Shown: positions 10,586-19,909, counted from the first letter of the stretch. The stretch is DNA of 64,000 nucleotides from Flavobacterium taihuense (GCF_019351435.1 NZ_JAHWYN010000001.1:3785-67784); one strand, 5' to 3'. Notes: generated by a model from the sequence alone, not told the origin. Numbers and translations are program-made.

Positions 10586-12097
10586 TTATTTCAGAAGAGT
10601 TATCGAACCCTTTTTGGCAGACCCGCCATTTGGAGTAATTATATAATAATAAACAGGATTGAAGTTAGTGAATTCTATAGCAGTTTGTGGCCATCCTGCA
10701 TAATTATCATAATTGTTCGTCTCAAACACAATTTCTCCCAAAGTATTTAAAATCAAAATATGCGTATTAGTTCCAGAAATATATTCATCAGGAATAATCC
10801 AGGTATCATTTACTCCATCACCATTAGGCGTTACAATATTTGGGATTTTAGCAACGTTAAGATTTACCTTAAACGAAACCTCAAAAGGAAATTCATCAGT
10901 TATTATACAACTCGTTGTTTCTGTTATAATTACTTTATATTTCCCTTGCGCGGATACATTTAATGTGCTTTTATCGGCTCCTGGTATAACAAGATCATTA
11001 AACAACCATTGGTAGGTAGGAGAGACTGCAGTGGTAGTGGTGGTAACATTGAGTGCTTCCCCCTCGATAATAAAGTTCTTTGCCTCTACATTAATTGTAC
11101 TTGTAATGTCTAATACTTTCAAATCAATAGTACCTTTAGCATTACAACCTCCAAAATCAACATCACAAGTATAAATTCCTGGAACATTAGTCAAATATGT
11201 TTGAGCTGTTGCACCATTAATGACAACATCATCTTTTTTCCATATATAAGTTTTTCCCGGTGTTACTGACAAAACTGTATTTCCAAGACTGCCGCATAAT
11301 GGATTACCTAAACTCGAAACAATTGGAAATGAAGCACCTGTTGACACCGAGACTGTTACACTCTGTGAACTATAGTTATCATCCGAACAACCACCATAAT
11401 CAATTTTAGCATAATAAACACCTGCTGTATTTACGGATAAAGAAGTAGTCGTTTCGCCTGGAATTATAACATCATCTTTATACCAAGAATATTTTAATTG
11501 AGGATAGTTTGCAGGAGAAGAATCTGGGATTTCAGGAGTAGGATTAAATACCGTAAGTGTTGCACTACCACCTGCACAAAAACTAACTGCAGACTGATTG
11601 CTATTAATTGCAAATGCGTCAGTATAGGCTTTATAATAGGCGGGAAATGTTTTGGTACTAGATGTGTTAAAAATAGTAAAAGGACCACTTTGAAATCCCG
11701 AAGCACTTACCACTCTTAATTTATAAAGATTGGAGCCAACTAAATTAGTTGGAACAGCAAAAGTCAGTGTTTTATCTGTAGCAGTATCTAGTGGTGTCCC
11801 AGGGAGTGCAGTTAGAACAGTTGTAGCTGTCGGGGTTGCAAATGAACCCGTAGGATCTGAAAGCTCAACATAAAATTTTTCATCTGAAGCAAATCCTGTA
11901 ATAGAAAAAAAAGCCTGATATTCATTGAAGATTTCGCCAGGTTTTGTAGGATGCGGACCACCTGCACATATTTGATTAAATTTTAATGCTTTGGGAGTAA
12001 TTTGCTGCCCAAATACATACTGCGTTGATGGGACCAACAACAACAAAAAAAACATAAATTTTATAAAAGAAAAAGAAGGAGTAGGTTTGCTTTTCAT
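10586..12097 (-). CDS. sprC: SprC-like secreted protein with T9SS gliding-type C-terminal domain
   Basis: Cell-surface or secreted protein exported by the type IX system. Three in-frame Met codons are possible (12142, 12121, 12097). I chose 12097 because it gives a compact signal peptide (hydrophobic FIKFMFFLLLLVPSTQYVFG, cleavage before QQ). The body has Ig/PKD-like beta modules with paired Cys and repeated GVYYAKIDYGGCS and GIYTCDVDFGGC motifs. The last ~90 residues (PNIVTPNGDGVNDTW ... GSITLLK) are the gliding-motility-associated CHU_C/type B sorting domain. The stop is 1 bp from the sprD-like start. Position directly before SprD- and SprB-like genes supports the SprC assignment, which rests on synteny and domain type rather than alignment. 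Confidence 0.72.
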   Translation of the reverse strand: MKSKPTPSFSFIKFMFFLLLLVPSTQYVFGQQITPKALKFNQICAGGPHPTKPGEIFNEYQAFFSITGFASDEKFYVELSDPTGSFATPTATTVLTALPGTPLDTATDKTLTFAVPTNLVGSNLYKLRVVSASGFQSGPFTIFNTSSTKTFPAYYKAYTDAFAINSNQSAVSFCAGGSATLTVFNPTPEIPDSSPANYPQLKYSWYKDDVIIPGETTTSLSVNTAGVYYAKIDYGGCSDDNYSSQSVTVSVSTGASFPIVSSLGNPLCGSLGNTVLSVTPGKTYIWKKDDVVINGATAQTYLTNVPGIYTCDVDFGGCNAKGTIDLKVLDITSTINVEAKNFIIEGEALNVTTTTTAVSPTYQWLFNDLVIPGADKSTLNVSAQGKYKVIITETTSCIITDEFPFEVSFKVNLNVAKIPNIVTPNGDGVNDTWIIPDEYISGTNTHILILNTLGEIVFETNNYDNYAGWPQTAIEFTNFNPVYYYIITPNGGSAKKGSITLLK

Positions 12098-12238
12098 ATG
12101 TTGATATTTATTGCTTTTCATAAGGGCATATGGAATCTGCAAATCATCACTGGGTTATCAACCAATCATTAGGCTAAACTCTTTTATACTAAATTGGAAT
12201 TAAAAATAGCCAATTAAAAACAGCTTTTTTAAGTAATA

Positions 12239-12285
12239 AAATGAAAGCTAAACCTGTTATACTTTAGGCTTAACTTTCATTTTTC
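12239..12285 (-). terminator. Probable terminator between the beta-helix gene and sprC-like gene
   Basis: AATGAAAGCTAAACCT and AGGCTTAACTTTCATT form a stem of about 16 bp with G-U wobbles around a ~10-nt loop. It is T-rich on the minus-strand 3' side and lies just after the stop of the 12308 gene. Transcription of the sprC-like operon may therefore be partly separate from the upstream genes. Confidence 0.55.
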
Positions 12286-12307
12286 TTTAGTCCAAATAAC
12301 TTTGATT

Positions 12308-13594
12308 TTATTTAGTAGAAGCTGTAATTTTAGTAAGAGCTAATCTAAAATCAGGTCTTCTAGGATTTGCAAAGTCATTAAAAGTCTCTAAGTTTGATGT
12401 TTTAGAATACAAATTGAAGAAAACGCTATTTCCATAGTAACTTTCTAAATCTTCATTTTCCAATGAACCTTCTGTAAAAATATTTCCTTTACAGAAATTA
12501 AAATACATTTCTTCTATTCGAATTTTCTTAAGATTTTTGTCATTGATTTCTATTTTATTATCCAATACTACTGCAGGATTAAAACCAGAAATAACGCTTT
12601 TTCTTAATATTAATGAGCTATTTTCACCAACATAAACAGCCTCTTTCACAAGTCCTGCTTTAACATCAGCGTCAATATTGTCACTATCATTAGCCAAAGT
12701 AAGATTAGTAGCTGCAACAAGTGTTTGCTTCTTAGTAAAATCTACGTCTTCTTTCTTAATATATGATGAAACGTCTAAACAACGAGAGCCATTACTACTT
12801 GTTAGATATGACGATCTAATAGCTAATGAATTATCAATCTTAACTTGAGCACCTAAAGTAAATTTAAAATCAATTCCATTCGCTTTATAAGAGACCATTT
12901 TAGTCATTACGGGCTCACCTCCAAGAACTTCAAATGAATCTCCTGCAGCATAACTCACCATAATATTTTCTAAGATTGTTTTGTTCCCAATCCCACCCAA
13001 AAGAATAGCATTGAAATTTTCTGATCCTCTTATTTTTTTTCCAGCATATTCAATTCTTACAAATTTTAAAACGCCAGAAGAACTTGACGGATTTAATCCT
13101 CCATAAGTTGTTAAAGAAGGATCTAAGTCATAATTAACAGAAGAATAACTACCAAACTTATTGATCGGTGCATCTCCAAGAATAACAATACCTCCCCAGT
13201 CTCCCGCTTTCTTTATACTTTTATTTGAAGTAAAAACTATCGGATCTGTTTCCAAACCTTCGGCTATCAGTTGAGCACCTTTGGTAATAACCAAAGTACC
13301 TTTAGATTCTGCATCACCAATAATAACAGTACCAGGCTCAATAGTAAGTATAGCATTATTTGTAACATACACATTTCCCTGTATAATGTAAACATCTCTC
13401 TTGGACAATTTTGTATCTACGGCTATGTTACCCGCAAGTATCTGACTAGCTTCACCATAATCTGCTTTACCTGGTTTGAATTCTGTCCAGTTATTCAACC
13501 AATTGCTTGGTCCAAATATTCCTTTCTCCTGTTGTGCATTCACATTGGAAACAACTGCAAGAAAAACCCATATAATTACAAATTTAGTTTTCAT
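12308..13594 (-). CDS. Secreted beta-helix-like protein of the gliding locus, function unknown
   Basis: Starting at the Met at 13594 gives a clear signal peptide (MKTKFVIIWVFLAVVSNVNA, then QQ). The longer frame from 13624 adds ten unlikely residues. The motif series IIQGNVYVTNNAILTIEPGTVIIGD, LVITKGAQLIAEG and DWGGIVILGDAPIN is typical of right-handed parallel beta-helix surface proteins of Bacteroidetes. I see no obvious T9SS sorting domain at the C-terminus (ends ALTKITASTK). It lies upstream of the SprC-like gene on the same strand, with a possible terminator between them. A role in surface assembly or adhesion is inferred only from location. The family and fold are tentative. Confidence 0.65.
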   Translation of the reverse strand: MKTKFVIIWVFLAVVSNVNAQQEKGIFGPSNWLNNWTEFKPGKADYGEASQILAGNIAVDTKLSKRDVYIIQGNVYVTNNAILTIEPGTVIIGDAESKGTLVITKGAQLIAEGLETDPIVFTSNKSIKKAGDWGGIVILGDAPINKFGSYSSVNYDLDPSLTTYGGLNPSSSSGVLKFVRIEYAGKKIRGSENFNAILLGGIGNKTILENIMVSYAAGDSFEVLGGEPVMTKMVSYKANGIDFKFTLGAQVKIDNSLAIRSSYLTSSNGSRCLDVSSYIKKEDVDFTKKQTLVAATNLTLANDSDNIDADVKAGLVKEAVYVGENSSLILRKSVISGFNPAVVLDNKIEINDKNLKKIRIEEMYFNFCKGNIFTEGSLENEDLESYYGNSVFFNLYSKTSNLETFNDFANPRRPDFRLALTKITASTK

Positions 13595-13716
13595 AGGTTT
13601 GGGGGTATTAAGTATTATTAACATTTCAATCTCTGTAGGCTTAGAGTATTATTCACCCATGATGGGTCTAAGATCAAACTTAGAAAAACGCTAAATTTTT
13701 CTAAAAATTTTATTTT

Positions 13717-14166
13717 TTATTGCTGATCAAAATCATGTAATGATTTCAATGTTTGCTCATAAAACAAAATTGCTGTAACGATTTGTCCTTTATCAGAATA
13801 GGGTAACATCTTTCTTAAGAAATCTACTGAAATATCAATATACGTTTGAGTAGCTTCTCCTTGCAAATCCAAGGCTTTTCTGTTGTCAGCATTATCAGGA
13901 ATTCCTAAGTCTGTCATAGTAACGCCTGGTTTTGAAGCTAAAGCAAGATTAGGTAAAATCTTGATAATTACTTTCATACGTTCTATGTACAATTCAACCA
14001 ATTCTCCTTTTGACATTGCTTTCAGTGTTTTATCATCATAATAAGTACGAATTGAAGCACTAGTACTAATGATACTTTTGGGCATGTTTGGCTTTGCCTG
14101 TGCGATGCATTTAGAAGAACTTAATGCTAACATAAAAATACTGAAAAAAATAATTTTCCCTTTCAT
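13717..14166 (-). CDS. Small exported helical protein upstream of the gliding locus
   Basis: A 149-residue protein with a signal peptide (MKGKIIFFSIFMLALSSSKCIA, cleavage before QAKPN). A Cys near the signal end could be read as a lipobox, but the context (SSSKC-IA) is poor. The rest is amphipathic helices (LVELYIERMKVIIKILPNLALA; TYIDISVDFLRKMLPYS). I recognise no family. It is the first gene of the minus-strand run that leads into the sprC/sprD/sprB-like genes and has a good promoter at 14191-14220, so it may be the proximal gene of a motility-related transcript. Its function is unknown. Confidence 0.7.
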   Translation of the reverse strand: MKGKIIFFSIFMLALSSSKCIAQAKPNMPKSIISTSASIRTYYDDKTLKAMSKGELVELYIERMKVIIKILPNLALASKPGVTMTDLGIPDNADNRKALDLQGEATQTYIDISVDFLRKMLPYSDKGQIVTAILFYEQTLKSLHDFDQQ

Positions 14167-14190
14167 ATCTTGGATTTTTAATTAATAAAA

Positions 14191-14220
14191 CAAAAATATA
14201 CAATTAAATTGAATTTGCAA
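14191..14220 (-). promoter_or_regulatory. Bacteroidetes-type promoter for the small exported protein gene
   Basis: On the minus strand: TTG (14220-14218), 19-bp spacer, TATTTTTG (14198-14191), matching TTG / TAnnTTTG. The start codon at 14166 lies 25 bp downstream, implying a short leader. Confidence 0.6.
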
Positions 14221-14530
14221 GTCTAGAAGCATAAAATAAAGATAATTTTAAAGCCCAAACACACTTTATTATACATTACACCGAGTAAAATCAGCACTTT
14301 ATCGGAATAATTAAGATGCAAAAAAAAATTAAAATATTAAAAAACTAAATAAATAAATAGTATTTATCCTAATAAATTACAAGAAAAACAAACGAAAAAA
14401 ATTTATTTAAATAATTAATACAAAACTTACCAACATATTTCTGTTCAAAAACCATAAAAAATAGAGTAAACTCCTATGTTTTTCACGAGTTTAAAGACAA
14501 GCGCGATTCCAAACTTTACAATAGAAAATT

Positions 14531-14559
14531 TTTGAAACTATCATTTTCTTCTATCTTTG
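14531..14559 (+). promoter_or_regulatory. holB promoter, possibly giving a leaderless mRNA
   Basis: TTTG at 14531-14534, 17-bp spacer, TATCTTTG at 14552-14559: an excellent match to the Bacteroidetes consensus. The ATG of holB is at 14564, only four bases past the element, so the predicted transcription start falls at or next to the start codon. Confidence 0.65.
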
Positions 14560-14563
14560 CCCA

Positions 14564-15700
14564 ATGGAATTCTCAAAAATTATAGGACAAGAATACATTA
14601 AAAACCATTTGGTTAAAAGCACCAATTTAGGCAGGATTCCGCATGCACAACTATTTATTGGACCGGAAGGCTCAGGGACATTACCCATGGCCATTGCTTA
14701 TGCACAGTACATTTTATGCAATAGTAAAGGGGGACTAAACGAAACATGCCTCCTTAAATTTCAAAAAATATCCCATCCTGATTTACATTTTATATATCCC
14801 ACTGTCACTACTGATGAAGTCAAAATAAAACCAAAAAGCATCGACTTTATTGCAGATTGGAGGCAATTTATTCTAGAAAATCCTTACGGAGGTTTATTTG
14901 ATTGGTATGCAAAATTGGGGGTTCAAAATAAACAAGGAGAAATTCGTGTTGATGACGCACAGGACATTTTAAAATCCCTATCCTTAAAATCATATGAAGG
15001 AGGATACAAAATAATGATTATTTGGATGGCGGATAAATTAAATATAGCCGCCTCGAATAAATTACTGAAACTACTAGAGGAACCACCCGAAAAAACCGTT
15101 TTCATTCTCATCTCTGAAAACGAAGAAGATATAATTCAAACGATTCGCTCCCGCTGCCAAATTACTCATTTTAGCAGTCTGAGTGAACAAATTATTGCAA
15201 ATGGACTTATCGAAAGAGAGCAGATTGAACCTAAACAGGCATTAAAAATTGCTCACCAATCACAAGGGAATTACAGTAAGGCATTACACCTATTATATGA
15301 TGACCATGAAGCACTACCGTTTGAACAATGGTTTGTAACTTGGGTTCGGGCCGCTTTTAAAGCCAAAGGAAACGCCGCTGCTATACAAGATCTCATTGAA
15401 TGGAGCGAACAAATAGCAACGTTAGGAAGAGAAACCCAAAAAAAATTCCTTCAGTTTTGTATTGAAATGTTCCGCCAAGCTTTGTTGCTAAATTATGAAA
15501 CGAAAAAGCTTGTTTACATAGAACCCAAAGTTGAGAAATTTAAACTGGAGAACTTTGCTCCCTTTGTAAACGGAAATAACATTTCAGAAATATTTAAAGA
15601 GTTGTCCGATGCGATGTATCACATTGAACGCAATGGTAATGCCAAAATAATTTTAACCGATTTATCCATAAAATTAACACGTTTAATACATAAAAAATAG
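14564..15700 (+). CDS. holB: DNA polymerase III delta-prime subunit
   Basis: Clamp-loader subunit of the replicative polymerase, an AAA+ family protein. The N-terminus MEFSKIIGQEYIKNHLVKS plus IPHAQLFIGPEGSGTLPMA (residues 25-43) is characteristic. The Walker A-like loop GPEGSGTL lacks the Lys needed for ATP hydrolysis, as expected for delta-prime. The sensor/arginine-finger motif SRC is seen in IIQTIRSRCQ, and ASNKLLKLLEEPPE is the conserved segment shared with DnaX. The length (378 aa) is typical. The ATG at 14564 is fixed by the promoter immediately upstream. A DoxX-like gene follows 6 bp after the stop, so they probably form an operon. Confidence 0.92.
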   Translation: MEFSKIIGQEYIKNHLVKSTNLGRIPHAQLFIGPEGSGTLPMAIAYAQYILCNSKGGLNETCLLKFQKISHPDLHFIYPTVTTDEVKIKPKSIDFIADWRQFILENPYGGLFDWYAKLGVQNKQGEIRVDDAQDILKSLSLKSYEGGYKIMIIWMADKLNIAASNKLLKLLEEPPEKTVFILISENEEDIIQTIRSRCQITHFSSLSEQIIANGLIEREQIEPKQALKIAHQSQGNYSKALHLLYDDHEALPFEQWFVTWVRAAFKAKGNAAAIQDLIEWSEQIATLGRETQKKFLQFCIEMFRQALLLNYETKKLVYIEPKVEKFKLENFAPFVNGNNISEIFKELSDAMYHIERNGNAKIILTDLSIKLTRLIHKK

Positions 15701-15706
15701 AACCAC

Positions 15707-16090
15707 ATGAACAATATTGCCTCAATTTTAATTTTAGTTTTTTTAGCAATTACCTTTTTACAATCTTCACAGGATAAACTATTTCACTGGAAAGACAATA
15801 TCGATTGGCTTAAAGAACATTTCGCCGAAACTCCTTTACGCAATCAAGTCCCATTAGCTCTTGTAAATGTATTAATACTGGAATTAATTTCTGGTATTTT
15901 ATGTGTGGTAGGAGCAATAGAAATAGCCGTAAATAGTGGTAGAATCTACGGATTATATGGTGCAATATTTTCTTGCATCACTCTTATTATGCTTCTCTTT
16001 GGACAACGTTTGGCCAAAGATTATGATGGTGCAAGAACCATTGTTTTATATTTCATACCATCAGTAATGGCAGTATATTGGCTAAATTAA
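15707..16090 (+). CDS. DoxX-like small membrane protein
   Basis: A 127-residue integral membrane protein with about four hydrophobic segments (residues 4-20, 47-70, 76-100, 105-125). The N-terminal pattern, a helix followed by FLQSSQDKLFHWKDNIDWLKEHF, is common in DoxX-like proteins of Flavobacteriia, where it is annotated without an established function. It starts 6 bp after holB and is probably translated from the same message. The biochemical role is not predictable from the sequence. Confidence 0.7.
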   Translation: MNNIASILILVFLAITFLQSSQDKLFHWKDNIDWLKEHFAETPLRNQVPLALVNVLILELISGILCVVGAIEIAVNSGRIYGLYGAIFSCITLIMLLFGQRLAKDYDGARTIVLYFIPSVMAVYWLN

Positions 16091-16124
16091 AACATAACAA
16101 ATAACATAATTCCCTTAAAAAAGT

Positions 16125-16634
16125 ATGACATCAAAACATCCTTCTGACTCCTTAACTATATTAACCGATTTGGTTTTACCGAGCGAAACCAATCCTTTGA
16201 ATAACTTATTTGGAGGGGAACTATTGGCCAGAATGGACCGCGCAGCCAGCATTGCAGCAGGAAGACATTCCCGACGTATAGGTGTAACAGCATCCGTCAA
16301 TCATGTGGCTTTCAATAAATCCATTCCATTGGGTAGTGTTGTCATTATTGAGGCCAAAGTATCCAGAGCCTTTAAAAGTTCGATGGAAATATATTTAGAC
16401 GTTTGGGTTGAAGACCGTCAATCTGGAAATAGAACCAAAGCAAACGAAGCTATTTATACTTTTGTAGCTGTAGATGATACGGGAAGACCCGTAGAAGTTC
16501 CGCTAATCGAACCTGAAACTGAATTGGAAAAACTCCGTTACGATGCTGCATTGAGAAGAAAACAATTAAGTTTAGTTTTGGCTGGCAAAATGAATCCTCA
16601 TGATGCTACCGAATTAAAAGCTTTGTTCACGTAA
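16125..16634 (+). CDS. Acyl-CoA thioesterase, hotdog fold (YciA-like)
   Basis: The 169-residue protein shows the conserved start of the acyl-CoA hydrolase hotdog family: LVLPSETNPLNNLFGGELLARMDRAASIAA (residues 16-45), in which N and the G-G-L-M-D core form the catalytic and binding region. HSRRIGVTASVNHVAFNKSIPLGSVVIIEAKVSRAFKSSMEI follows. The family hydrolyses acyl-CoA to free acid and CoA, in this subgroup usually medium or long chain. The C-terminal ~30 charged residues (LEKLRYDAALRRKQL) extend past the hotdog core. It lies 34 bp after the DoxX-like gene, probably in the same transcription unit. Substrate range cannot be read from sequence. Confidence 0.85.
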   Translation: MTSKHPSDSLTILTDLVLPSETNPLNNLFGGELLARMDRAASIAAGRHSRRIGVTASVNHVAFNKSIPLGSVVIIEAKVSRAFKSSMEIYLDVWVEDRQSGNRTKANEAIYTFVAVDDTGRPVEVPLIEPETELEKLRYDAALRRKQLSLVLAGKMNPHDATELKALFT

Positions 16635-16805
16635 AAGACAAAACTATCTTAATAACCGGCATCAAATAAATAGAAACAATTCACAGCAACAGAATATCCT
16701 GACCGATAACGCAAGTAAAAGGACTTAATGATTTCGAGTTCTTGCTATACGAGATAACAATTCGAAACGACGTAAATCTGCTTATTTGTCAAAAGAAAAC
16801 AACTT

Positions 16806-16835
16806 TTGATACTTCAAAAAAAAAAAGTATTTTTA
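16806..16835 (+). promoter_or_regulatory. Candidate recA promoter
   Basis: TTG at 16806-16808, 19-bp spacer, TATTTTTA at 16828-16835, one base off TAnnTTTG. It would give a leader of roughly 65 nt before recA at 16907. I recognise no LexA-type palindrome in 16635-16906. Confidence 0.4.
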
Positions 16836-16906
16836 CGAAAATTAAATAAAATAGACTCCTTCATTTATATAAAAACAAAGGAAAACCGAATAAACAAAAA
16901 AAAGAG

Positions 16907-17926
16907 ATGAAAGAAAAAAGCAGTTCAGAGAAAGAAGCTAAGTTAAAAGCGTTGCAACTTACACTTGACAAATTAGATAAAACCTACGGAAAAGGAACTG
17001 TAATGAAAATGGGGGACAAAGCCATTGAGGAAGTGGAAACGATTTCTTCCGGGTCTTTGGGTATTGATTTGGCTTTAGGTGTTGGTGGTTATCCAAAAGG
17101 ACGAATTATAGAAATTTACGGACCAGAATCATCTGGTAAAACAACATTGACTTTACATGCAATTGCTGAAGCTCAAAAAGCTGGAGGAATTGCTGCATTT
17201 ATAGATGCGGAACATGCTTTTGACAGAAATTATGCCGAAAAACTAGGTGTTGATATCGAAAATCTAATCATCTCACAACCGGATAACGGGGAGCAAGCAT
17301 TAGAAATTGCAGAAAACCTAATTCGTTCAGGAGCCATTGATATCGTTGTTATTGACTCGGTAGCAGCATTGACTCCAAAAAGTGAAATTGAAGGCGAAAT
17401 GGGAGATTCAAAAATGGGTCTTCACGCTCGTTTGATGTCACAAGCCTTGAGAAAATTAACTGGTACTATCAGCAAAACCAATTGTACAGTATTTTTCATC
17501 AATCAATTGAGAGAGAAAATTGGTGTCATGTTTGGGAACCCAGAAACAACTACCGGTGGTAATGCATTAAAATTCTACGCTTCGGTACGTTTGGATATTC
17601 GTCGTTCTACCCAGATTAAAGATGGTGAAAACGTATTGGGTAACCGTACTAAAGTGAAAGTGGTTAAAAACAAAGTAGCGCCGCCATTTAAAGTAGCTGA
17701 ATTTGACATCATGTATGGTGAAGGAATTTCTAAAACAGGTGAAATTTTAGATCTTGCGGTAGAATTTGAAATTATCAAAAAGGCAGGTTCTTGGTTCAGT
17801 TATGGAGATACCAAGCTTGGACAGGGTCGCGATGCTGTTAAATCCCTAATCAAAGACAATCCAGAATTGGCAGATGAACTGGAAGTGAAGATCAAAAATC
17901 ACATCAAAGAATTAGCCAACGCATAA
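16907..17926 (+). CDS. recA: RecA recombinase
   Basis: A 339-residue RecA. Walker [10 protein letters not shown] is at residues 72-80 and the Walker B region ([13 protein letters not shown]) at about 143-155. The L1/L2 DNA-binding loops ([22 protein letters not shown] and [27 protein letters not shown]) and the C-terminal domain ending [10 protein letters not shown] are all intact. It forms filaments on single-stranded DNA, catalyses strand exchange and stimulates LexA-type self-cleavage. It appears monocistronic, with its own candidate promoter and a strong terminator 8 bp after the stop. Nothing unusual in the protein. Confidence 0.98.
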   Translation: MKEKSSSEKEAKLKALQLTLDKLDKTYGKGTVMKMGDKAIEEVETISSGSLGIDLALGVGGYPKGRIIEIYGPESSGKTTLTLHAIAEAQKAGGIAAFIDAEHAFDRNYAEKLGVDIENLIISQPDNGEQALEIAENLIRSGAIDIVVIDSVAALTPKSEIEGEMGDSKMGLHARLMSQALRKLTGTISKTNCTVFFINQLREKIGVMFGNPETTTGGNALKFYASVRLDIRRSTQIKDGENVLGNRTKVKVVKNKVAPPFKVAEFDIMYGEGISKTGEILDLAVEFEIIKKAGSWFSYGDTKLGQGRDAVKSLIKDNPELADELEVKIKNHIKELANA

Positions 17927-17933
17927 AAACAGG

Positions 17934-17975
17934 AAAGACCGTCTCGTTCCAAAAAACGCGACGGTCTTTTTTTAT
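17934..17975 (+). terminator. recA terminator, bidirectional with plsC
   Basis: Perfect 10-bp stem AAAGACCGTC (17934-17943) / GACGGTCTTT (17960-17969) followed by a T-run. It lies between convergent recA and the plsC-type gene, whose stop (17972) is in the T-run. Confidence 0.9.
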
Positions 17976-18742
17976 TTTCTTACTTTCAATTTATCAAGCT
18001 TTTTAAACTCAATTAACTCATCATGTATCAATTTACGAACGTGCTCACGTACTTCCTTTCTATCCATTGGTTCACCTGTATCTGAAACCGTCTCAACTAA
18101 AGGCAAAATCTTTACACGCATCAAACCCGGACTACCACTAAAAAAAGTATAGGATAATCTTTTTTTATTATCGGCAAAAACCAAAGGCACAATCGGCAAA
18201 GCATGTTCTATAGCCAAACGAAATGCACCATCCTTAAAAGTATCCAGCAAAATAGATTCATCGTGAGGCACTCCTCCCTCCGGAAAAATACAAATACTTA
18301 GCCCTCTATCAATTCTTTTTTGAGCTTCGTTGAATACTTTCATTCTGCTTTTAGAACAGGTTCTGTCTACCAAAATACTAGTTCTTTTGTAGAAAAAACC
18401 AAACAATGGAATCTTGGCGAGAGACATTTTCCCAACAAAAACAAAAGGATTGTCAACAACGGCAAGCATAAGCATAATATCCGACATAGAAGTATGATTG
18501 GCCACAAACATATAACTCTTATTGTGATCCAATTTTCCCAGTTTCTCGACTTTATAATAGAAACCCATTCCGAACAGGACACACTTCGCCCAAACACGAG
18601 ACATTTTGAAAAAATAGGGATAACCGCTTTCAGTCAATATAGAAGCGACCAAAAAAGGCAGCATAATCAGAATTGGAATGAGCATTACCACATAAAACCA
18701 AACCCGCCAAACGGCCCAAAATATTTTTTTTATACTATTCAT
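17972..18742 (-). CDS. plsC: 1-acyl-sn-glycerol-3-phosphate acyltransferase (PlsC family)
   Basis: A membrane-bound acyltransferase that acylates lysophosphatidic acid to phosphatidic acid in phospholipid synthesis. The 256-residue protein has an N-terminal transmembrane segment (residues 14-38). The catalytic HX4D box is NHTSMSD (H83, D88), the substrate-binding motif is IFPEGG (residues 152-157), and VPLVFADNKK lies further on. The C-terminal tail is basic (LKVRK). It converges on recA. PlsC-like proteins also include ornithine-lipid acyltransferases (OlsA), so the exact acceptor is uncertain. Confidence 0.88.
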   Translation of the reverse strand: MNSIKKIFWAVWRVWFYVVMLIPILIMLPFLVASILTESGYPYFFKMSRVWAKCVLFGMGFYYKVEKLGKLDHNKSYMFVANHTSMSDIMLMLAVVDNPFVFVGKMSLAKIPLFGFFYKRTSILVDRTCSKSRMKVFNEAQKRIDRGLSICIFPEGGVPHDESILLDTFKDGAFRLAIEHALPIVPLVFADNKKRLSYTFFSGSPGLMRVKILPLVETVSDTGEPMDRKEVREHVRKLIHDELIEFKKLDKLKVRK

Positions 18743-18851
18743 GTGTAGCTAATAATTGTTCTAAACGGTCATAAATAATTTGCAAATCGTCCTTGGTTTT
18801 TCTGACCAATTCAAAATTATGCGGCTTACATAAAGTCAAAAGTAAGGAAAC

Positions 18852-18883
18852 TTGCGGAAAATTTAGCAAAAGAATTAACTTTG
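18852..18883 (+). promoter_or_regulatory. trpS promoter
   Basis: TTG at 18852-18854, 21-bp spacer, TAACTTTG at 18876-18883. This supports translation from the downstream ATG at 18935 rather than the in-frame Met codon at 18881, which overlaps the -7 element. Confidence 0.6.
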
Positions 18884-18934
18884 CGGAAAAATAGTATACC
18901 ACAATACAATCATAGAAGATTTAAACAAATAAAA

Positions 18935-19909
18935 ATGGCAAAAATACTTACAGGCGTTCAAAGCACTGGAACTCCACATTTGGGAAACCTATTGGGCGCA
19001 ATTATACCAGCAATCGAATTATCTAATAAACCAGAAAACGAATCATTCCTTTTCATAGCCGATTTGCACTCCATTACTCAAATAAAAAATGGCGAAACAT
19101 TAAGAGCTAACACCTATAGTACTGCCGCCGCATGGTTGGCTTGTGGTTTGGACATCGAAAAAGTAGTTTTTTACCGTCAGTCGGATGTAGCACAGACTGC
19201 AGAATTATCCTGGTATTTGAGCTGTTTCTTTCCTTTTCAGCGTTTGACATTGGCTCACTCTTTCAAAGACAAAGCCGATCGACTGGAAGACGTTAATGCT
19301 GGCTTGTTTTCGTATCCAATGCTTATGGCTGCCGATATCTTATTATACGATGCCGAATTTGTTCCCGTTGGAAAAGACCAATTGCAGCATTTGGAAATTA
19401 CCCGTGATGTAGCCTCTCGTTTCAACTTCCAAATGGGAGAAACTTTTGTAATTCCTGAAGCCAAAATCCAAGAAGACAGCATGCTGATTCCAGGTACAAA
19501 TGGCGGAAAAATGAGTAAATCTGCCAATAACTTTATCAATATTTTCTTGGATGATAAAGCGTTGCGCAAGCAAATCATGAGCATCGAAACGGATAGTACT
19601 CCACTCGAAGCTCCAAAAGACCCTGATACCTGCAACTGTTTTGCTTTGTATAAATTATTGGCAAACGAAAATCAAATCGCAGAAATGAGAGCTAATTATT
19701 TAGGCGGAAATTACGGTTACGGTCACGCCAAGCAAGCATTGTTTGAATTGATCGTTGAAAAATTCAAAACTGAAAGAGAAAAATACAACTATTACATCAA
19801 CAACCTTCTGGAAGTAGATGCTTTATTGAAAAAAGGAGCTGCAAAAGCAAGTACTGTCGCGACTGGTGTTTTGAATAGAGTTAGAGAGAAATTGGGCTTT
19901 GAAGTTTAA
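18935..19909 (+). CDS. trpS: Tryptophanyl-tRNA synthetase
   Basis: A 324-residue class I aminoacyl-tRNA synthetase charging tRNA-Trp. The HIGH-type signature is TGTPHLGN (residues 11-18) and the KMSKS loop is GGKMSKSAN (K192-S196). AYN/ADILLYDAEFVPVGKDQLQHLEITRD is the conserved Trp/ATP-binding region. The frame is open from 18881, but the Met at 18935 gives the standard N-terminus MAKILTGVQ, and a promoter covers the upstream Met. Length is normal. A small membrane protein gene follows after 53 bp. Confidence 0.96.
   Translation: MAKILTGVQSTGTPHLGNLLGAIIPAIELSNKPENESFLFIADLHSITQIKNGETLRANTYSTAAAWLACGLDIEKVVFYRQSDVAQTAELSWYLSCFFPFQRLTLAHSFKDKADRLEDVNAGLFSYPMLMAADILLYDAEFVPVGKDQLQHLEITRDVASRFNFQMGETFVIPEAKIQEDSMLIPGTNGGKMSKSANNFINIFLDDKALRKQIMSIETDSTPLEAPKDPDTCNCFALYKLLANENQIAEMRANYLGGNYGYGHAKQALFELIVEKFKTEREKYNYYINNLLEVDALLKKGAAKASTVATGVLNRVREKLGFEV

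Larger units (their letters stand above)
14167..14563. other. Divergent intergenic region
   Basis: About 400 AT-rich bases between divergent genes. It contains the minus-strand promoter at 14191-14220 and the plus-strand holB promoter at 14531-14559. I see no ORF or structured RNA in between. Confidence 0.6.

Noticed and set aside
18881..18934. Upstream extension of trpS from the earlier Met.
   Set aside because: The promoter -7 element overlaps this codon, and the extra residues are not part of the TrpRS family N-terminus.
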